Source of the DNA: Hylemonella sp.
GTDB lineage: Bacteria > Pseudomonadota > Gammaproteobacteria > Burkholderiales > Burkholderiaceae_C
DNA length: 64,000 nucleotides
Assembly (NCBI RefSeq): GCF_027532185.1
Contig: NZ_JAPZSV010000005.1
Location: 343,865-407,864, forward strand
Direction of reading: 5' to 3'
The notes under the pieces are model-generated. The model saw nothing but the letters and a program-made list of their open reading frames with translations. It searched no databases and was not told where the DNA came from. This document shows, piece after piece, positions 25,689 through 35,044 of the stretch. A program made the position numbers and the translations under genes. How positions within the stretch are numbered: the first letter of the stretch is position 1; every line of letters starts with the position of its first letter.

Positions 25689-26372
25689 TTACTCGGCCAC
25701 CCGCTCCCGGCGGCCCGCGCCGCCGTACAGGTCCAAGCAGCGTTCGCGCCAGGCGTGCACCGGATCGTCTTCGGCCAGCAGCTCGAAGGTGCTGCTGGTG
25801 CGCGCCCACATGAAGGCGCCGAAGGCCAGGTAGTCGGCATAGCCCGGCTGTTCGCCGCTGAGGTAAGCGTGGTGAGACAGCGCCAGGCGCATGGGCTGCA
25901 GGCCGCGGCGGAAGGCGTCCAGGCGGTCTTCGCGGCCGGCCTGCAGCTCTTCCAGCGTGGTCTTGTAGCTCTTCTCGCGCGAGGCGCGAAAGTAGGCCTG
26001 GTCGGCCGGGTCCAGGCGCTCGTGCAGGTCCTTGAGAACCAGCCGCGCGATCGGGCCGTGCAGGCTGGTCTGGGCCCAGTACTGGAAGAACTTGAGCACG
26101 GGCATGGATTCGGGCGTGAGCAGACGTGGTGTGTCGGGGAAGGCGGCGTCCAGGTGCTGCACGATGGCCCAGCTGTCGGTGATGAGTTTCCCCTCGTGCC
26201 CGATGGTGGGGATGGTGAGCTTGTCGCCGCCGCTGGCCAGGCTGGGGATGTCGGTGAAGAGCACGTCCTTGACCTCGAAGGGGATGCCCTTGTGCAGCAG
26301 GGCCATGCGCACACGCCAGCTGTTGGGCGAGAAATGGGCGCGACGGGCGTTGACGAGGTCGTAGAGCAGCAT
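25689..26372 (-). CDS. Glutathione S-transferase family protein (LigE-like N-terminus)
   Basis: A 227-residue GST with an N-terminal thioredoxin fold. The segment NARRAHFSPNSWRVRMALLHKGIPFEV resembles the beta-etherase LigE/LigF branch, where Ser-Pro precedes Trp-Arg. DKLTIPTIGHEGKLITDSWAIVQHLD provides the glutathione-binding loop (cis-Pro, and Ser in TDS). The C-terminal all-helical domain is present. It lies 25 bp before trkA but has no obvious functional link. The substrate is unknown. Confidence 0.85.
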   Translation of the reverse strand: MLLYDLVNARRAHFSPNSWRVRMALLHKGIPFEVKDVLFTDIPSLASGGDKLTIPTIGHEGKLITDSWAIVQHLDAAFPDTPRLLTPESMPVLKFFQYWAQTSLHGPIARLVLKDLHERLDPADQAYFRASREKSYKTTLEELQAGREDRLDAFRRGLQPMRLALSHHAYLSGEQPGYADYLAFGAFMWARTSSTFELLAEDDPVHAWRERCLDLYGGAGRRERVAE

Positions 26373-26406
26373 GAAGAGGTGTCCTTGGATGAAATGAAAG
26401 GGAAGG

Positions 26407-27933
26407 TCAGGAGGCGTCCTGGCGGCGTGGCGCGGGGCGACCGCCCCAGCCGTGGCAGATGTAGAGGCGAAAGCGCGAGATCACGCGCCCGGCATGCTGC
26501 GTGTTCCAGCTGTCGCCGAGCTCGCAGCGTTCGAACAGGCCCTCGCCCACCGGGATCTGGTAGGACTGCTGCGACCAGTCGAGCACGATGGCGCTGTAGT
26601 AGCGGCGTAGCGGGCCATGCCATTGTTCGAGCTGGTCGGCCTCGGGCGTGAGCACATAGACGGGCAGAGGCTGCGCATACCAGGCCAGGCGGGTGCCCAG
26701 GCTGCGGTGCTGTACGGCCAGGCGCGGGATGCCGTGCTCGCGTGCGAGCTGCTGGGCGTGCAGGCCGGCCATGCGCCAGCCGTAGAACTCGGCAAAGGGG
26801 TTGCTGCGCTCGGGTTCGCCGCTGCCGGGTTCTTCACTGGCCAGCCAGGGCGGGCCGCCGAGCAGGAGCAGCAGGTAGAGCAGCAGGACGCACAGGGCCT
26901 GGGCCCCGCCGAGCACCCAGATCAGCTGGCGCTGCCCGCGGGTCCAGAGCGCGGCCAGGCCCAGGCCGGCAAAGGGCGCCAGGGCGGTCCAGGCCGGTGC
27001 GGTCCAGAGCGTGAGGCTGGTGTTGCTGCCCGCATAGATGGCCAGCGCGCCCAGGGGAACGGCGAAGAAGCCCAGCAGCCAGGTCTGCGCACGGTTCAGG
27101 CCCAGGCCGCCCAGCACGTCATGGCGCAGGCCGCAGACGCCCCAGATCAGCAGCGGGTAGAGCAGGGCCTGGGCCAGCAGGAAAAGCAGCAGGCGGCCGG
27201 GCTCCCAGGGGTTGCCGAACAGCTGCTGCAGCGGCTCCAGCAGCAGCGGCCAGCCTTGTTGCGCATGCCACCACAGCAAGGGCAGCAGCATGAGCACGGC
27301 CAGCAGCACCGCCTGCCCGGGGCCGCGCAGGCGCAGCAGGCGCGCTCCGTGGTTGCTGAGCAGACCGCACAGCGCGGGCAGCACGACGAGCCAGGCGGTG
27401 TAGCGCGCCAGACCGGCCAGGCCCAGCAGGGCGCCGAGCAGCAGCCACTCCTTGCGTCGGCGTGCGGTCTCCTCGTCGTACAGGCGCAGGGTCTGCCACA
27501 GCAGCGCGGCGGTGCAGAGCATGAGCAGGCTGTCGGGCAGCAGGGCGATGCCCATCAGGTGCAGCAAGGGCGCCAGGCTGTAGGCCAGCACGGCCCACAG
27601 GCCGGCGGCGTCGGGCGTGATCGAAGCGGGCACCAGCAGGTAGTGCAGGCGGCGCGCGATGTCGTAGACGACAAGAGCAGAGAGGGCCCACAGCGCCTCA
27701 GGCAGCAGGCGCAGCCAGCCCGCGGGGGCCTCGAACTGCGCCAGGGGCCAGAGCAGCCAGGCCATCAGTGGCGGGTGGTCCCTGTAGGCCCAGTCGGGAT
27801 GCAGGGCGTAGAGCGCGTGCAGCGCTTCGTCGGGGGACAGGCCCAGCACCGCGCCCAGGATGAGGTGCAGCAGGGCGTGCCCTCCCAGAAGCAGGGCCAG
27901 CAGGATGGTGGGACGCGTGTTGAGGAGTCGCAC
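26407..27933 (-). CDS. Glycosyltransferase family 39 (PMT/ArnT-like) membrane protein
   Basis: A polytopic protein of about 508 residues with about 10-12 helices. The first periplasmic loop carries the key acidic motif LGLSPDEALHALYALHPDWAYRDHPPLMAWLLWPL (Asp-Glu and His-Pro), typical of lipid-linked sugar transferases such as ArnT/PMT. The start is unclear. GTG 27933 (MRLLNTRPTILLALL) is preferred because it leads straight into the first helix; a TTG at 28008 would overlap the divergent CWC gene. The C-terminal soluble part (after about 400) is Trp- and Tyr-rich. Substrate and acceptor are unknown. Confidence 0.8.
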   Translation of the reverse strand: MRLLNTRPTILLALLLGGHALLHLILGAVLGLSPDEALHALYALHPDWAYRDHPPLMAWLLWPLAQFEAPAGWLRLLPEALWALSALVVYDIARRLHYLLVPASITPDAAGLWAVLAYSLAPLLHLMGIALLPDSLLMLCTAALLWQTLRLYDEETARRRKEWLLLGALLGLAGLARYTAWLVVLPALCGLLSNHGARLLRLRGPGQAVLLAVLMLLPLLWWHAQQGWPLLLEPLQQLFGNPWEPGRLLLFLLAQALLYPLLIWGVCGLRHDVLGGLGLNRAQTWLLGFFAVPLGALAIYAGSNTSLTLWTAPAWTALAPFAGLGLAALWTRGQRQLIWVLGGAQALCVLLLYLLLLLGGPPWLASEEPGSGEPERSNPFAEFYGWRMAGLHAQQLAREHGIPRLAVQHRSLGTRLAWYAQPLPVYVLTPEADQLEQWHGPLRRYYSAIVLDWSQQSYQIPVGEGLFERCELGDSWNTQHAGRVISRFRLYICHGWGGRPAPRRQDAS

Positions 27934-28002
27934 AGCAGACAGATGGGAGAGGCTGCAGTCTAAACCCCGACCCCCGGGGCTACACTGCAGGAAATCCCGG
28001 CT

Positions 28003-28233
28003 ATGCAAACCGCCCTGCCTTCATCCCTTTCTGCGGTCGACCCTTGCCGCTGCCCGCTGTGCGGCCAGCCCAATGCCTGCGGCAACGAGGTGGCGCGCGC
28101 GACGGGCCAGGCCCAGCCGCCCTGCTGGTGCACGACGGTGACGTTCACGTCCGAATTGCTGGCGCGCGTGCCACTCGAGGCGCAAAGACAGGCCTGCATC
28201 TGCGCCGCCTGCGCGCGCGCAGCGGCGGGCTGA
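28003..28233 (+). CDS. Cysteine-rich CWC-family protein
   Basis: A 76-residue protein with nine cysteines in the CWC pattern: CRCPLCGQPNACG, then PPCWCTTVTFTSELL, then ACICAACARA. Such proteins are short, cysteine-rich and probably metal-binding; no activity is established. It is divergent from the glycosyltransferase and ends 4 bp before the convergent cytochrome gene. Confidence 0.82.
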   Translation: MQTALPSSLSAVDPCRCPLCGQPNACGNEVARATGQAQPPCWCTTVTFTSELLARVPLEAQRQACICAACARAAAG

Positions 28234-28236
28234 GCC

Positions 28237-28539
28237 CTAGTTTGCGCCCTCGATGATCCAGCGTATCAGCGCCTCGCAGTCCGCGGGGCTGAGGCGTTCG
28301 TGCGCGGCGATGTGGGCGAACAGTCCGCCGGCACGCAGTTTCTCCGCGAGCTGGCGCGGGGCGTCAGGCTGGCCGCGGTAGCGCGCATAGTCCGCTGCGA
28401 GCTGCGCCATGCTGGGCGCGTTGCGCCGCGGCGGTTCGCCGTGGCAGCTGTAGCAGCCCTTGTCGAGCGCGAGCTGCGAGCTGGCCTGTGCCGGCAGGGC
28501 GGATGCCAGCAGCAGGGACAGCAGGAGGGATGCACGCAT
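28237..28539 (-). CDS. Class I c-type cytochrome, small periplasmic
   Basis: A 100-residue protein starting MRASLLLSLLLASALPAQASSQ (signal peptide about 1-20). The heme site CYSCH is near residue 29 and is followed by GEPPRRNAPSMAQLAADYARY; the C-terminal helix ADCEALIRWIIEG is typical of cytochrome c. The start at 28539 is chosen over the upstream frame (28575) because the signal peptide begins there. It probably carries electrons in the periplasm; the partner is unknown. Confidence 0.85.
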   Translation of the reverse strand: MRASLLLSLLLASALPAQASSQLALDKGCYSCHGEPPRRNAPSMAQLAADYARYRGQPDAPRQLAEKLRAGGLFAHIAAHERLSPADCEALIRWIIEGAN

Positions 28540-28595
28540 GCCGCCATCCTGCCAGCAATTGGGGCCTGATAGCATGCGCGCAGAGAAAGAACATC

Positions 28596-29723
28596 ATGCT
28601 CCGCAGCACCGAAGAACAGCGCCAGGCCCTGCGATCGACCTGGGTCAGCGTCTGGGTCAACCTCTTCCTGGCCTCGGCCCAGGTCGTGATCGGCGTGTAC
28701 GCCCGCTCGCAGGCCCTGATCGCCGACGGCCTGCATTCCCTGTCCGACCTGGTGGCCGATGGCGTCGTCCTGGTGGCCGCGCGCCATTCGCACGCCGAGG
28801 CCGACGAGAATCATCCCTATGGCCACGCGCGTTTCGAGACCGCAGCGTCGCTGGCCATCGGCCTGATCCTGCTGGGCACGGGCCTGGCCCTGGTCTGGGG
28901 CGCCGGGGTGCGTCTGCACGAGGGCACGTCCGATGCGCCCGTGCACCCGCTGGCCCTGCTCGCCGCACTGCTTACGCTGGCGGCCAAGGAAGGCCTGTTC
29001 CACTACATGCGCCGCATCGGCGAGCGGCTCAAGAGCGCCATGCTGATCGCCAACGCCTGGCACGCACGGGCCGACGCGGCCTCTTCGCTGGTCGTCGCGG
29101 TGGGTATCGCCGCCAACCTGGCGGGCTGGCACAGCATGGACGCGGTGGCGGCCATCATCGTGGGCTTCATGATCGTGAAGACGGGCTGGAGCTTCTCGGT
29201 CGATGCCTTCCACAGCCTGACCGACCACGCCCTCGATCCGCAGGAAATCGCGCGCATCCGCCAGACCGTGCGCACAGTGGGCGGGGTGCGCGGCGTGCAC
29301 AAGCTGCGCACGCGCCGCATGGGCGACTGGGCCGTGGTCGACATGCACGTCGAGGTCGACGCGCATCTCTCGGTCTCCGAGGGGCATTACATCGCGGAGC
29401 AGATCGCGGCACGGGTGAAGGACGCGCACCGCGTGGCCGAGTGCACGGTGCATGTGGACCCGGGCACGGTGCGCCACCTGCCGCACCTGCTGGCCTTGCC
29501 GCCGCGCGCCCAGGTGCAGGCCTGCGTGCAGCAGGTGCTGGGCACGGCGCCCGACGCGCTGCGCCTGCACTATCTGGAGAGCGGGCTGGAGCTGGAGGTC
29601 GAGCTGGCCGACGCCATGCCCGCCGCCGAGCGCCTGCGGGTCCGGCTGGCCCTGCAGGCCGCGCTGGGGGCGCTCACGACGCAGCCGGTGCGCGTGACGC
29701 TGCAGGCCCACGAGAAAGACTGA
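28596..29723 (+). CDS. Cation diffusion facilitator family transporter
   Basis: A 375-residue CDF metal exporter (Zn/Fe/Co/Mn type). Six helices are present, with metal-site motifs in TM2 (ADGLHSLSDLVADG) and TM5 (AWHARADAASSLVV: H-x3-D). The C-terminal cytoplasmic dimer domain (about 205-290) includes GVRGVHKLRTRRMGDWAVVDMHVEVD. An unusually long extra C-terminal segment follows (after about 290, rich in Leu/Ala/Glu) and looks like a second copy-like domain (HYLESGLELEVELADAM). Metal specificity cannot be read. It is followed in 5 bp by a DHA2 transporter. Confidence 0.9.
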   Translation: MLRSTEEQRQALRSTWVSVWVNLFLASAQVVIGVYARSQALIADGLHSLSDLVADGVVLVAARHSHAEADENHPYGHARFETAASLAIGLILLGTGLALVWGAGVRLHEGTSDAPVHPLALLAALLTLAAKEGLFHYMRRIGERLKSAMLIANAWHARADAASSLVVAVGIAANLAGWHSMDAVAAIIVGFMIVKTGWSFSVDAFHSLTDHALDPQEIARIRQTVRTVGGVRGVHKLRTRRMGDWAVVDMHVEVDAHLSVSEGHYIAEQIAARVKDAHRVAECTVHVDPGTVRHLPHLLALPPRAQVQACVQQVLGTAPDALRLHYLESGLELEVELADAMPAAERLRVRLALQAALGALTTQPVRVTLQAHEKD

Positions 29724-29727
29724 GGCT

Positions 29728-31215
29728 ATGACCCATCCCGCCACCCTGCTCGAGATGCAGGCGCGCTACGGCGAGCGCTACCGCTGGCTGCTGCTGCTGG
29801 CCGTGATGGTGGGCACGATGGCCTCCATCATGTCGTCCACCATCATCAACGTGGCGATTCCCGACATGAGCCACCAGTTCGTGCTGGGCCAGGAGCGCGC
29901 GCAGTGGGCCACCTCGGGCTTCATGGCCGCCACCACCGTGGCCATGCTGTGCACCCCCTGGCTGCTGGGGGCCTACGGCTACCGCCGCACCTATGTGGCG
30001 GCCATGCTGCTGTTGCTGGCCGGCGGTGTCGGCGGGGGGCTGGCCAACAGCTTCGATCTCGTGCTGCTGGCGCGCGTGGTCGAGGGCCTGGCCGCGGGCG
30101 TGGTGCAGCCCATCCCGGCCATCATCATCATGCGCGCCTTCGCCGCGCACGAGCGTGGGCGGGCCGGCGGCATCTTCGGCATGGGCGTGGTGCTGGCGCC
30201 GGCCCTGGGCCCGAGCATCGGCGGCCTGCTGGTGGACTGGCTGGGCTGGCGCTCCATCTTCTTCATGGTCGTACCCTTCTGCCTGGCCTCGATCTGGCTG
30301 GCCTTCCGCTACGTGCCCACGACCGCACCTGGCGGCGCCGCGCCGGACCGGCGCGCCCACCGTCTGGACTGGCAGGGCCTGCTGCTGGCCACCGTGGGCA
30401 CGCTCGCCCTGCTCAAGGGCATGGTCGAGCTGCACGGTGCCCTGGGGGCTCAGGCTGGCGGCCTGCTGTTGCTGGCGGCGGCCAGCTTCACGGCCTTCGT
30501 GCTCTGGCAGAGCCACCAGGCCCGGCGCGGTGACATGCCGCTGATGCACCCGGACCTGTTCACGGCCCGTGCCTTCGCCATGGGCAGCCTCGTGGCTTTC
30601 ATCTACGGCATCGCCATGTTCGGCTCCACCTACCTGCTGCCGCTCTACATCCAGATGGCGCAGCAGTTCTCGGCCTCGCATGTGGGCACCATCATGTTGC
30701 CCGCGGGACTGGTGCTGGCGGTGACCATCCCGCTGGCGGGGCGCCTGTCGGACCACTGGCCCATCCGCGTGCTGATCTGCATCGGCCTGGCCCTGTTGGC
30801 CCTGTCCTTCGCGCTGATGCTGACCCTGGGACCGGACCTGGCGCGCGCCACCCTGCTGGCCCTGCTCGTGGCCTGGGTGGTGGTGGGGCGCATCGGCCTG
30901 GGTTTCATCCTGCCCTCGCTCAACAACGGCGCCATGACGGGGCTGGAGCCGCGCCTGATCTCGCAGGCTTCGAGCGCCATCAACTTCCTGCGCATGCTGG
31001 GCGGCGCCGTGGGCGTGAGCCTGTGCGGCATCGTGCTCGAATGGCGCATCGCCGTGCATGGCGATGCGCTGACCCGGCCCGAGACCAGCCCGGCGCGCGT
31101 CGTCGCCTTCGACGAAACCTTTGTGATGCTGGCCGCGGTCTGTGCCCTGGCTATGCTGGCGGCCTGGCAGATGCGCGGCACGCCGCGCGCGGCCGTGCCG
31201 CAGAAAGAGAACTGA
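29728..31215 (+). CDS. MFS drug:H+ antiporter (DHA2, EmrB/QacA-like)
   Basis: A 495-residue major-facilitator transporter with 14 predicted helices. The motif MASIMSSTIINVAIPDMSHQF and the helix-5 antiporter motif VLAPALGPSIGGLLVDWLGWR match DHA2 multidrug exporters. No EmrA-like adaptor is adjacent. It forms a possible operon between the CDF gene (5 bp upstream) and the glutamine amidotransferase (4 bp downstream); functions are not obviously linked. Confidence 0.92.
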   Translation: MTHPATLLEMQARYGERYRWLLLLAVMVGTMASIMSSTIINVAIPDMSHQFVLGQERAQWATSGFMAATTVAMLCTPWLLGAYGYRRTYVAAMLLLLAGGVGGGLANSFDLVLLARVVEGLAAGVVQPIPAIIIMRAFAAHERGRAGGIFGMGVVLAPALGPSIGGLLVDWLGWRSIFFMVVPFCLASIWLAFRYVPTTAPGGAAPDRRAHRLDWQGLLLATVGTLALLKGMVELHGALGAQAGGLLLLAAASFTAFVLWQSHQARRGDMPLMHPDLFTARAFAMGSLVAFIYGIAMFGSTYLLPLYIQMAQQFSASHVGTIMLPAGLVLAVTIPLAGRLSDHWPIRVLICIGLALLALSFALMLTLGPDLARATLLALLVAWVVVGRIGLGFILPSLNNGAMTGLEPRLISQASSAINFLRMLGGAVGVSLCGIVLEWRIAVHGDALTRPETSPARVVAFDETFVMLAAVCALAMLAAWQMRGTPRAAVPQKEN

Positions 31216-31218
31216 CAC

Positions 31219-31980
31219 ATGTGCCAATTGCTGGGCATGAACTGCAATGTGCCGACCGACGTGATGTTCAGCTTCGCCGGTTTTGCCGAGCGCGGCGGCC
31301 GCACCGACCACCACGGCGACGGCTGGGGCATCGCCTTCTTCGAGGACAAGGGCTTGCGCCACTTCGTGGACCACCAGTCGGCGGCCGAGTCCCCGGTGGC
31401 CGAGCTGATCCGCCAGTACCCGATCAAGAGCCGCAACGTGATCTCTCACATCCGCAAGGCCACCCAGGGTGCGGTGACGCTGGAGAACTGCCACCCCTTT
31501 GTGCGCGAGCTCTGGGGGCGCTACTGGGTGTTTGCCCACAACGGCGACCTCAAGGACTACGCGCCGCGCCTGCACGGCAGCTTCCGGCCGGTGGGCAACA
31601 CCGACAGCGAGCGCGCCTTCTGCTGGTTGATGCAGGAACTGGCCAAGTCGCACGCCAGCGTGCCCAGCATTTCGGAGCTCACGCTGACCCTGCAAGAGCT
31701 GGTGCCGCAGATCGCGAAACACGGCACCTTCAATTTCCTGCTCAGCAATGGCGAGGCCCTGTGGGCCCATGCCAGCACCCACCTGTGCTACGTGGTGCGG
31801 CAGCATCCCTTCGGCAGCGCCACGCTGCGCGACGAGGACCTGAGCGTGAACTTCGCCGAGCACGCCGCACCTGGTGACCGTGTGGCCGTGGTGGTGACCA
31901 CGCCGCTGACCCAGGACGAGACCTGGACCCCGATCACGCCGGGTGAGCTCAAGGTCTTTGAGAACGGCGCAGTGCGCTGA
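31219..31980 (+). CDS. Class II glutamine amidotransferase (YafJ-like)
   Basis: A 253-residue stand-alone Ntn amidotransferase. Met1 is removed so Cys2 acts as nucleophile (MCQLLGMNCNVPTDVMFSF). DGDGWGIAFFED-type (HHGDGWGIAFFED), RKATQGAV, HNGDL and NTDSERAF motifs are all present. It hydrolyses glutamine to supply ammonia; the acceptor domain is absent and the physiological role of this family is unclear. It ends 10 bp from the convergent dipeptide ABC gene. Confidence 0.9.
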   Translation: MCQLLGMNCNVPTDVMFSFAGFAERGGRTDHHGDGWGIAFFEDKGLRHFVDHQSAAESPVAELIRQYPIKSRNVISHIRKATQGAVTLENCHPFVRELWGRYWVFAHNGDLKDYAPRLHGSFRPVGNTDSERAFCWLMQELAKSHASVPSISELTLTLQELVPQIAKHGTFNFLLSNGEALWAHASTHLCYVVRQHPFGSATLRDEDLSVNFAEHAAPGDRVAVVVTTPLTQDETWTPITPGELKVFENGAVR

Positions 31981-31989
31981 GGCGCCAGG

Positions 31990-32997
31990 TCAGATACGAC
32001 CTTCTTCAACCGCGTGGCAGGCCACGCGCACCCCGTCCACCTCACGCAGCTGCGGCCGCTCCTGGTGGCAGCGTGCGTTGGCGTGCGGGCAGCGCGGGTG
32101 GAAGGCGCAGCCGGCCGGCGGCGCCAGGGGGTTGGGCACCTCACCCTGCACGGGCGTGCGCGCACGGCCCGTGTCGTGCAGCTTGGGGATGGCGTCGAGC
32201 AGCATGCGCGTGTAGGGGTGGCGCGGGCGGGTGTAGAGCGTGTCCGTCACGGCCAGCTCGACCAGACGGCCCAGGTACATCACGCCCACGCGGTCGCTCA
32301 TGTGGCGCACCACGGCCAGGTTGTGGCTGATGAAGAGGTAGGTCAGGCCCTGCTCACGCTGCAGCGCCTTCATGATGTTGAGCACCTGGGCCTGCACGCT
32401 GACGTCCAGCGCCGAGGTGGGCTCATCACAGACCAGGAACTCGGGTTGGGTGGCCAGGGCCCGCGCGATGGAGATGCGCTGGCGCTGGCCGCCCGAGAAC
32501 TGGTGCGGGTACTTGCTGCCGTCGGCCGGAGCCAGGCCCACCGAGCGCAGCAACTCACCCACGCGGGCTTCCAGCGCTTGCGGCTCGTGCAGCAGGCCGT
32601 GCCCGCGCAGCGGTTCGGCCACGATGTCGGCCACGCGCCAGCGCGGATTGAGACTGGCGTAGGGGTCCTGGAAGATCATCTGGATGCGCCGGCGCAGCGT
32701 GCGTGCCTCGGGGCCGGCGTAGACGGCGTGTGCGTCCTGGCCGTCGAAGCGGAAGTGGCCGCGCGTGGGTTCGTACAGGCCCACGAGCAGGCGCGCCACC
32801 GTGCTCTTGCCGCAACCCGATTCGCCCACCAGGGCCAGGGTCTGGCCGCGCGGGATCTCGAAGCTCACGCCGTCCACGGCGTGCAGCAGCTGGCGCGGGC
32901 GGCGCTCGATGACGCGGTTGAGCCAGGGGGCGGAGACGTCGAAGCTGCGCGCCAGGTCCTCGACCTGCACCAGGGGCGTTTCCTTGGGCGTGGTCAT
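31990..32997 (-). CDS. Dipeptide/oligopeptide ABC transporter ATPase, DppF-like
   Basis: A 335-residue ABC ATPase with Walker [14 protein letters not shown], signature [15 protein letters not shown] and Walker [12 protein letters not shown]. The C-terminal oligopeptide-specific region ([22 protein letters not shown]) carries the Cys-rich cluster seen in DppF/OppF. Its start overlaps the DppD-like stop by 4 bp (ATGA). It is the last gene of the importer operon. Confidence 0.93.
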   Translation of the reverse strand: MTTPKETPLVQVEDLARSFDVSAPWLNRVIERRPRQLLHAVDGVSFEIPRGQTLALVGESGCGKSTVARLLVGLYEPTRGHFRFDGQDAHAVYAGPEARTLRRRIQMIFQDPYASLNPRWRVADIVAEPLRGHGLLHEPQALEARVGELLRSVGLAPADGSKYPHQFSGGQRQRISIARALATQPEFLVCDEPTSALDVSVQAQVLNIMKALQREQGLTYLFISHNLAVVRHMSDRVGVMYLGRLVELAVTDTLYTRPRHPYTRMLLDAIPKLHDTGRARTPVQGEVPNPLAPPAGCAFHPRCPHANARCHQERPQLREVDGVRVACHAVEEGRI

Positions 32998-33971
32998 GCC
33001 GGCTCCTTGCTATCGGTCGCATGCAGCCAGCAGGCGGCGCGGGTGGCGCCGGCGTGCAGCAGCTCGGGCCGGGCCTGCAGGCAGCGTGCATGGGACTGCG
33101 GGCAGCGCGGGTGGTAGGCGCAGCCGGGGGGGATGGCGTCCAGTCGCGGCATGGCGCCGTCGATCTGGTTGAGTTGCTCGCGCTCGCCTTCCATGTCGGG
33201 GATGCAGGCCATGAGGCCGGCGGTATAGGGGTGGGCCGGGCGGTGGATGACCTCGTGCACAGGCCCGATCTCGGCCACACGGCCGGCGTACATCACGGCC
33301 ACACGGTCGCAGGTCTCGGCGATCACGCCCATGTCGTGGGTGATGAGCATGACGGCGGCGCCGCGCTCACTGCAGACCTTCTTGAGCAGGGCGATGATCT
33401 GCGCCTGGATGGAAACGTCCAGCGCGGTGGTGGGCTCGTCGGCCACGATGAGGCGCGGCTCGGCCGCCAGCGCCAGGGCGATCACCACGCGCTGGCGCAT
33501 GCCGCCGCTGAACTGGTGCGGGTAGTGGTCGATGCGCTGCTCGGGGGCGGGGATACCCGTGTCGCGCAGCAGCTCGATGGCACGCCGGCGGGCTTCGGCG
33601 GCGTTCACGGGCAAGTGGGTCTGGATGGTCTCGACCAGCTGGCGGCCCACGGAATACAGCGGGTTGAGCGAGGTCAGCGGGTCCTGGAAGATGGCGCCGA
33701 TCTGGCGCCCGCGGATGCGGCGCATCTGCTCGTGGGGCAGGTCGTCGATGCGCCGGCCTTCGAGCAGGATGCGACCGCCGGCCACGCGACCCGGAGGCTC
33801 CAACAGGCCGATGATGGCCGCGCCCGTGAGCGATTTGCCGGCGCCGGATTCGCCCACCACGCCGAGGATTTCGCCGGGGGCGATGTCAAAAGAGACTTGG
33901 TCGAGCGCGCGCAGCGTGCCGTGGCGCGTGGGAAATTCGACGACGAGGTTCTGGACGTCAAGCAGGCTCAT
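32994..33971 (-). CDS. Dipeptide/oligopeptide ABC transporter ATPase, DppD-like
   Basis: A 325-residue ABC ATPase from ATG 33971 ([18 protein letters not shown]). It has Walker [12 protein letters not shown], signature [15 protein letters not shown], Walker [12 protein letters not shown], and the C-terminal [17 protein letters not shown] oligopeptide motif. It pairs with the DppF-like ATPase as the heterodimer driving import. The 128-bp gap to dppC holds a GC-rich repeat (34040-34099). Confidence 0.93.
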   Translation of the reverse strand: MSLLDVQNLVVEFPTRHGTLRALDQVSFDIAPGEILGVVGESGAGKSLTGAAIIGLLEPPGRVAGGRILLEGRRIDDLPHEQMRRIRGRQIGAIFQDPLTSLNPLYSVGRQLVETIQTHLPVNAAEARRRAIELLRDTGIPAPEQRIDHYPHQFSGGMRQRVVIALALAAEPRLIVADEPTTALDVSIQAQIIALLKKVCSERGAAVMLITHDMGVIAETCDRVAVMYAGRVAEIGPVHEVIHRPAHPYTAGLMACIPDMEGEREQLNQIDGAMPRLDAIPPGCAYHPRCPQSHARCLQARPELLHAGATRAACWLHATDSKEPA

Positions 33972-34039
33972 GGCAGGCGTATGGCAAGGCTGTACGACGT
34001 GGGCGTGTCTGGTCCAGCGCCCACCGTGGAACCGGCTGG

Positions 34040-34099
34040 GCCGGGCCACAGGTGGGGTTCCCCTGGGGGGAAGACGCGAAGCGGCTCAGGGGGGGTCAT
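34040..34099 (-). repeat. GC-rich intergenic repeat element
   Basis: On the minus strand this reads as a run of C, then CTGAGCCGCTTCGCGTCTTC, then another C-run with CAGGGG. It belongs to a family of C/G-tract intergenic elements that I associate with Comamonadaceae genomes. It lies between dppC and dppD. Related sequences are at 1610-1640 and 40362-40420. Confidence 0.5.
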
Positions 34100-35044
34100 C
34101 TATTGCAGTCTCGGGTTCAAAGCGTCGCGCAGCCAGTCGCCCAGCAGGTTCACGCTGAGCGCGATCAGCACGAGCATGAGGCCGGGGAAGATGGTGATCC
34201 ACCATTCGCCGGAAAAGAGGTAGTCGTTGCCCACGCGGATCAGCGTGCCCAGCGAGGGTGAGGTGGGCGGGGCGCCCACGCCCAGGAAACTCAGCGTGGC
34301 TTCGGTCAGGATGGCGGTGGCGATCTGGATGGTGGCCAGCACCAGCACCGGGCCCAGCACATTGGGCAGCACGTGGCGGCGCATGATGCGCAGCGGCGCG
34401 ACGCCGGTCACGCGTGCGGCCTGCACGTATTCCTTGTTGCGCTCCACCAGCGTGGAGCCGCGTACCGTGCGTGCGTACTGCACCCAGCCCGTGAGTGCGA
34501 TGGAGGCGATGAGCACGCCGAAGGCCAGGGTCTCGTGCGCGTTGGGAAAGAGCGCACGCCCCACACCGGCGATCAGCAGTGCGACCAGGATGGCGGGGAA
34601 GGAGAGCATGACGTCGCACAGGCGCATGAGCAGGCCGTCGACCCAGCCGCCCAGGTAGCCGGCGAGCAGGCCCAGCGTGACCCCCAACAGCACCGAGAGC
34701 AGCACCGAGGCCAGGCCCACGGCCAGCGAGATGCGCGCACCGTACATCAGGGCCGAGAGGATGTCGCGGCCCTGGTCGTCGGTGCCGAGCAGGAAGCGGC
34801 TGCTGCCGCCTTCGCTCCAGGCCGGGGGCAGGCGCGCGTTGGACAGCTCCAGCGTGCTGAGGTCGAAGGGGTTGTGCGGCGCCAGCCAGGGTGCGCCGAG
34901 GGCGCCCAACACGCAGACCAGGGCAATGCCCGCGGCCAGCAGGGCTGTGGGCGAGTGGCGCAGGCTGTGGCCGATGTCGCTGGCCAGCCAGCGTGCGAGC
35001 CAAGAGGCGCGGGGAGTGGGGGTGTCGCTCATGACGGAAGGCAT
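34100..35044 (-). CDS. Peptide ABC transporter permease, DppC-like
   Basis: A 314-residue inner-membrane permease with about 6 helices. The EAA-like loop (EYVQAARVTGVAPLRIMRRHVLPN) that contacts the ATPases is present, as are LGTDDQGRDILSALMYGARISLAV and TEATLSFLGVGAPP. The start at ATG 35044 shares its A with the DppB stop codon (TGATG). ATG 35032 (MSDTPTP) is an alternative. Confidence 0.93.
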   Translation of the reverse strand: MPSVMSDTPTPRASWLARWLASDIGHSLRHSPTALLAAGIALVCVLGALGAPWLAPHNPFDLSTLELSNARLPPAWSEGGSSRFLLGTDDQGRDILSALMYGARISLAVGLASVLLSVLLGVTLGLLAGYLGGWVDGLLMRLCDVMLSFPAILVALLIAGVGRALFPNAHETLAFGVLIASIALTGWVQYARTVRGSTLVERNKEYVQAARVTGVAPLRIMRRHVLPNVLGPVLVLATIQIATAILTEATLSFLGVGAPPTSPSLGTLIRVGNDYLFSGEWWITIFPGLMLVLIALSVNLLGDWLRDALNPRLQ

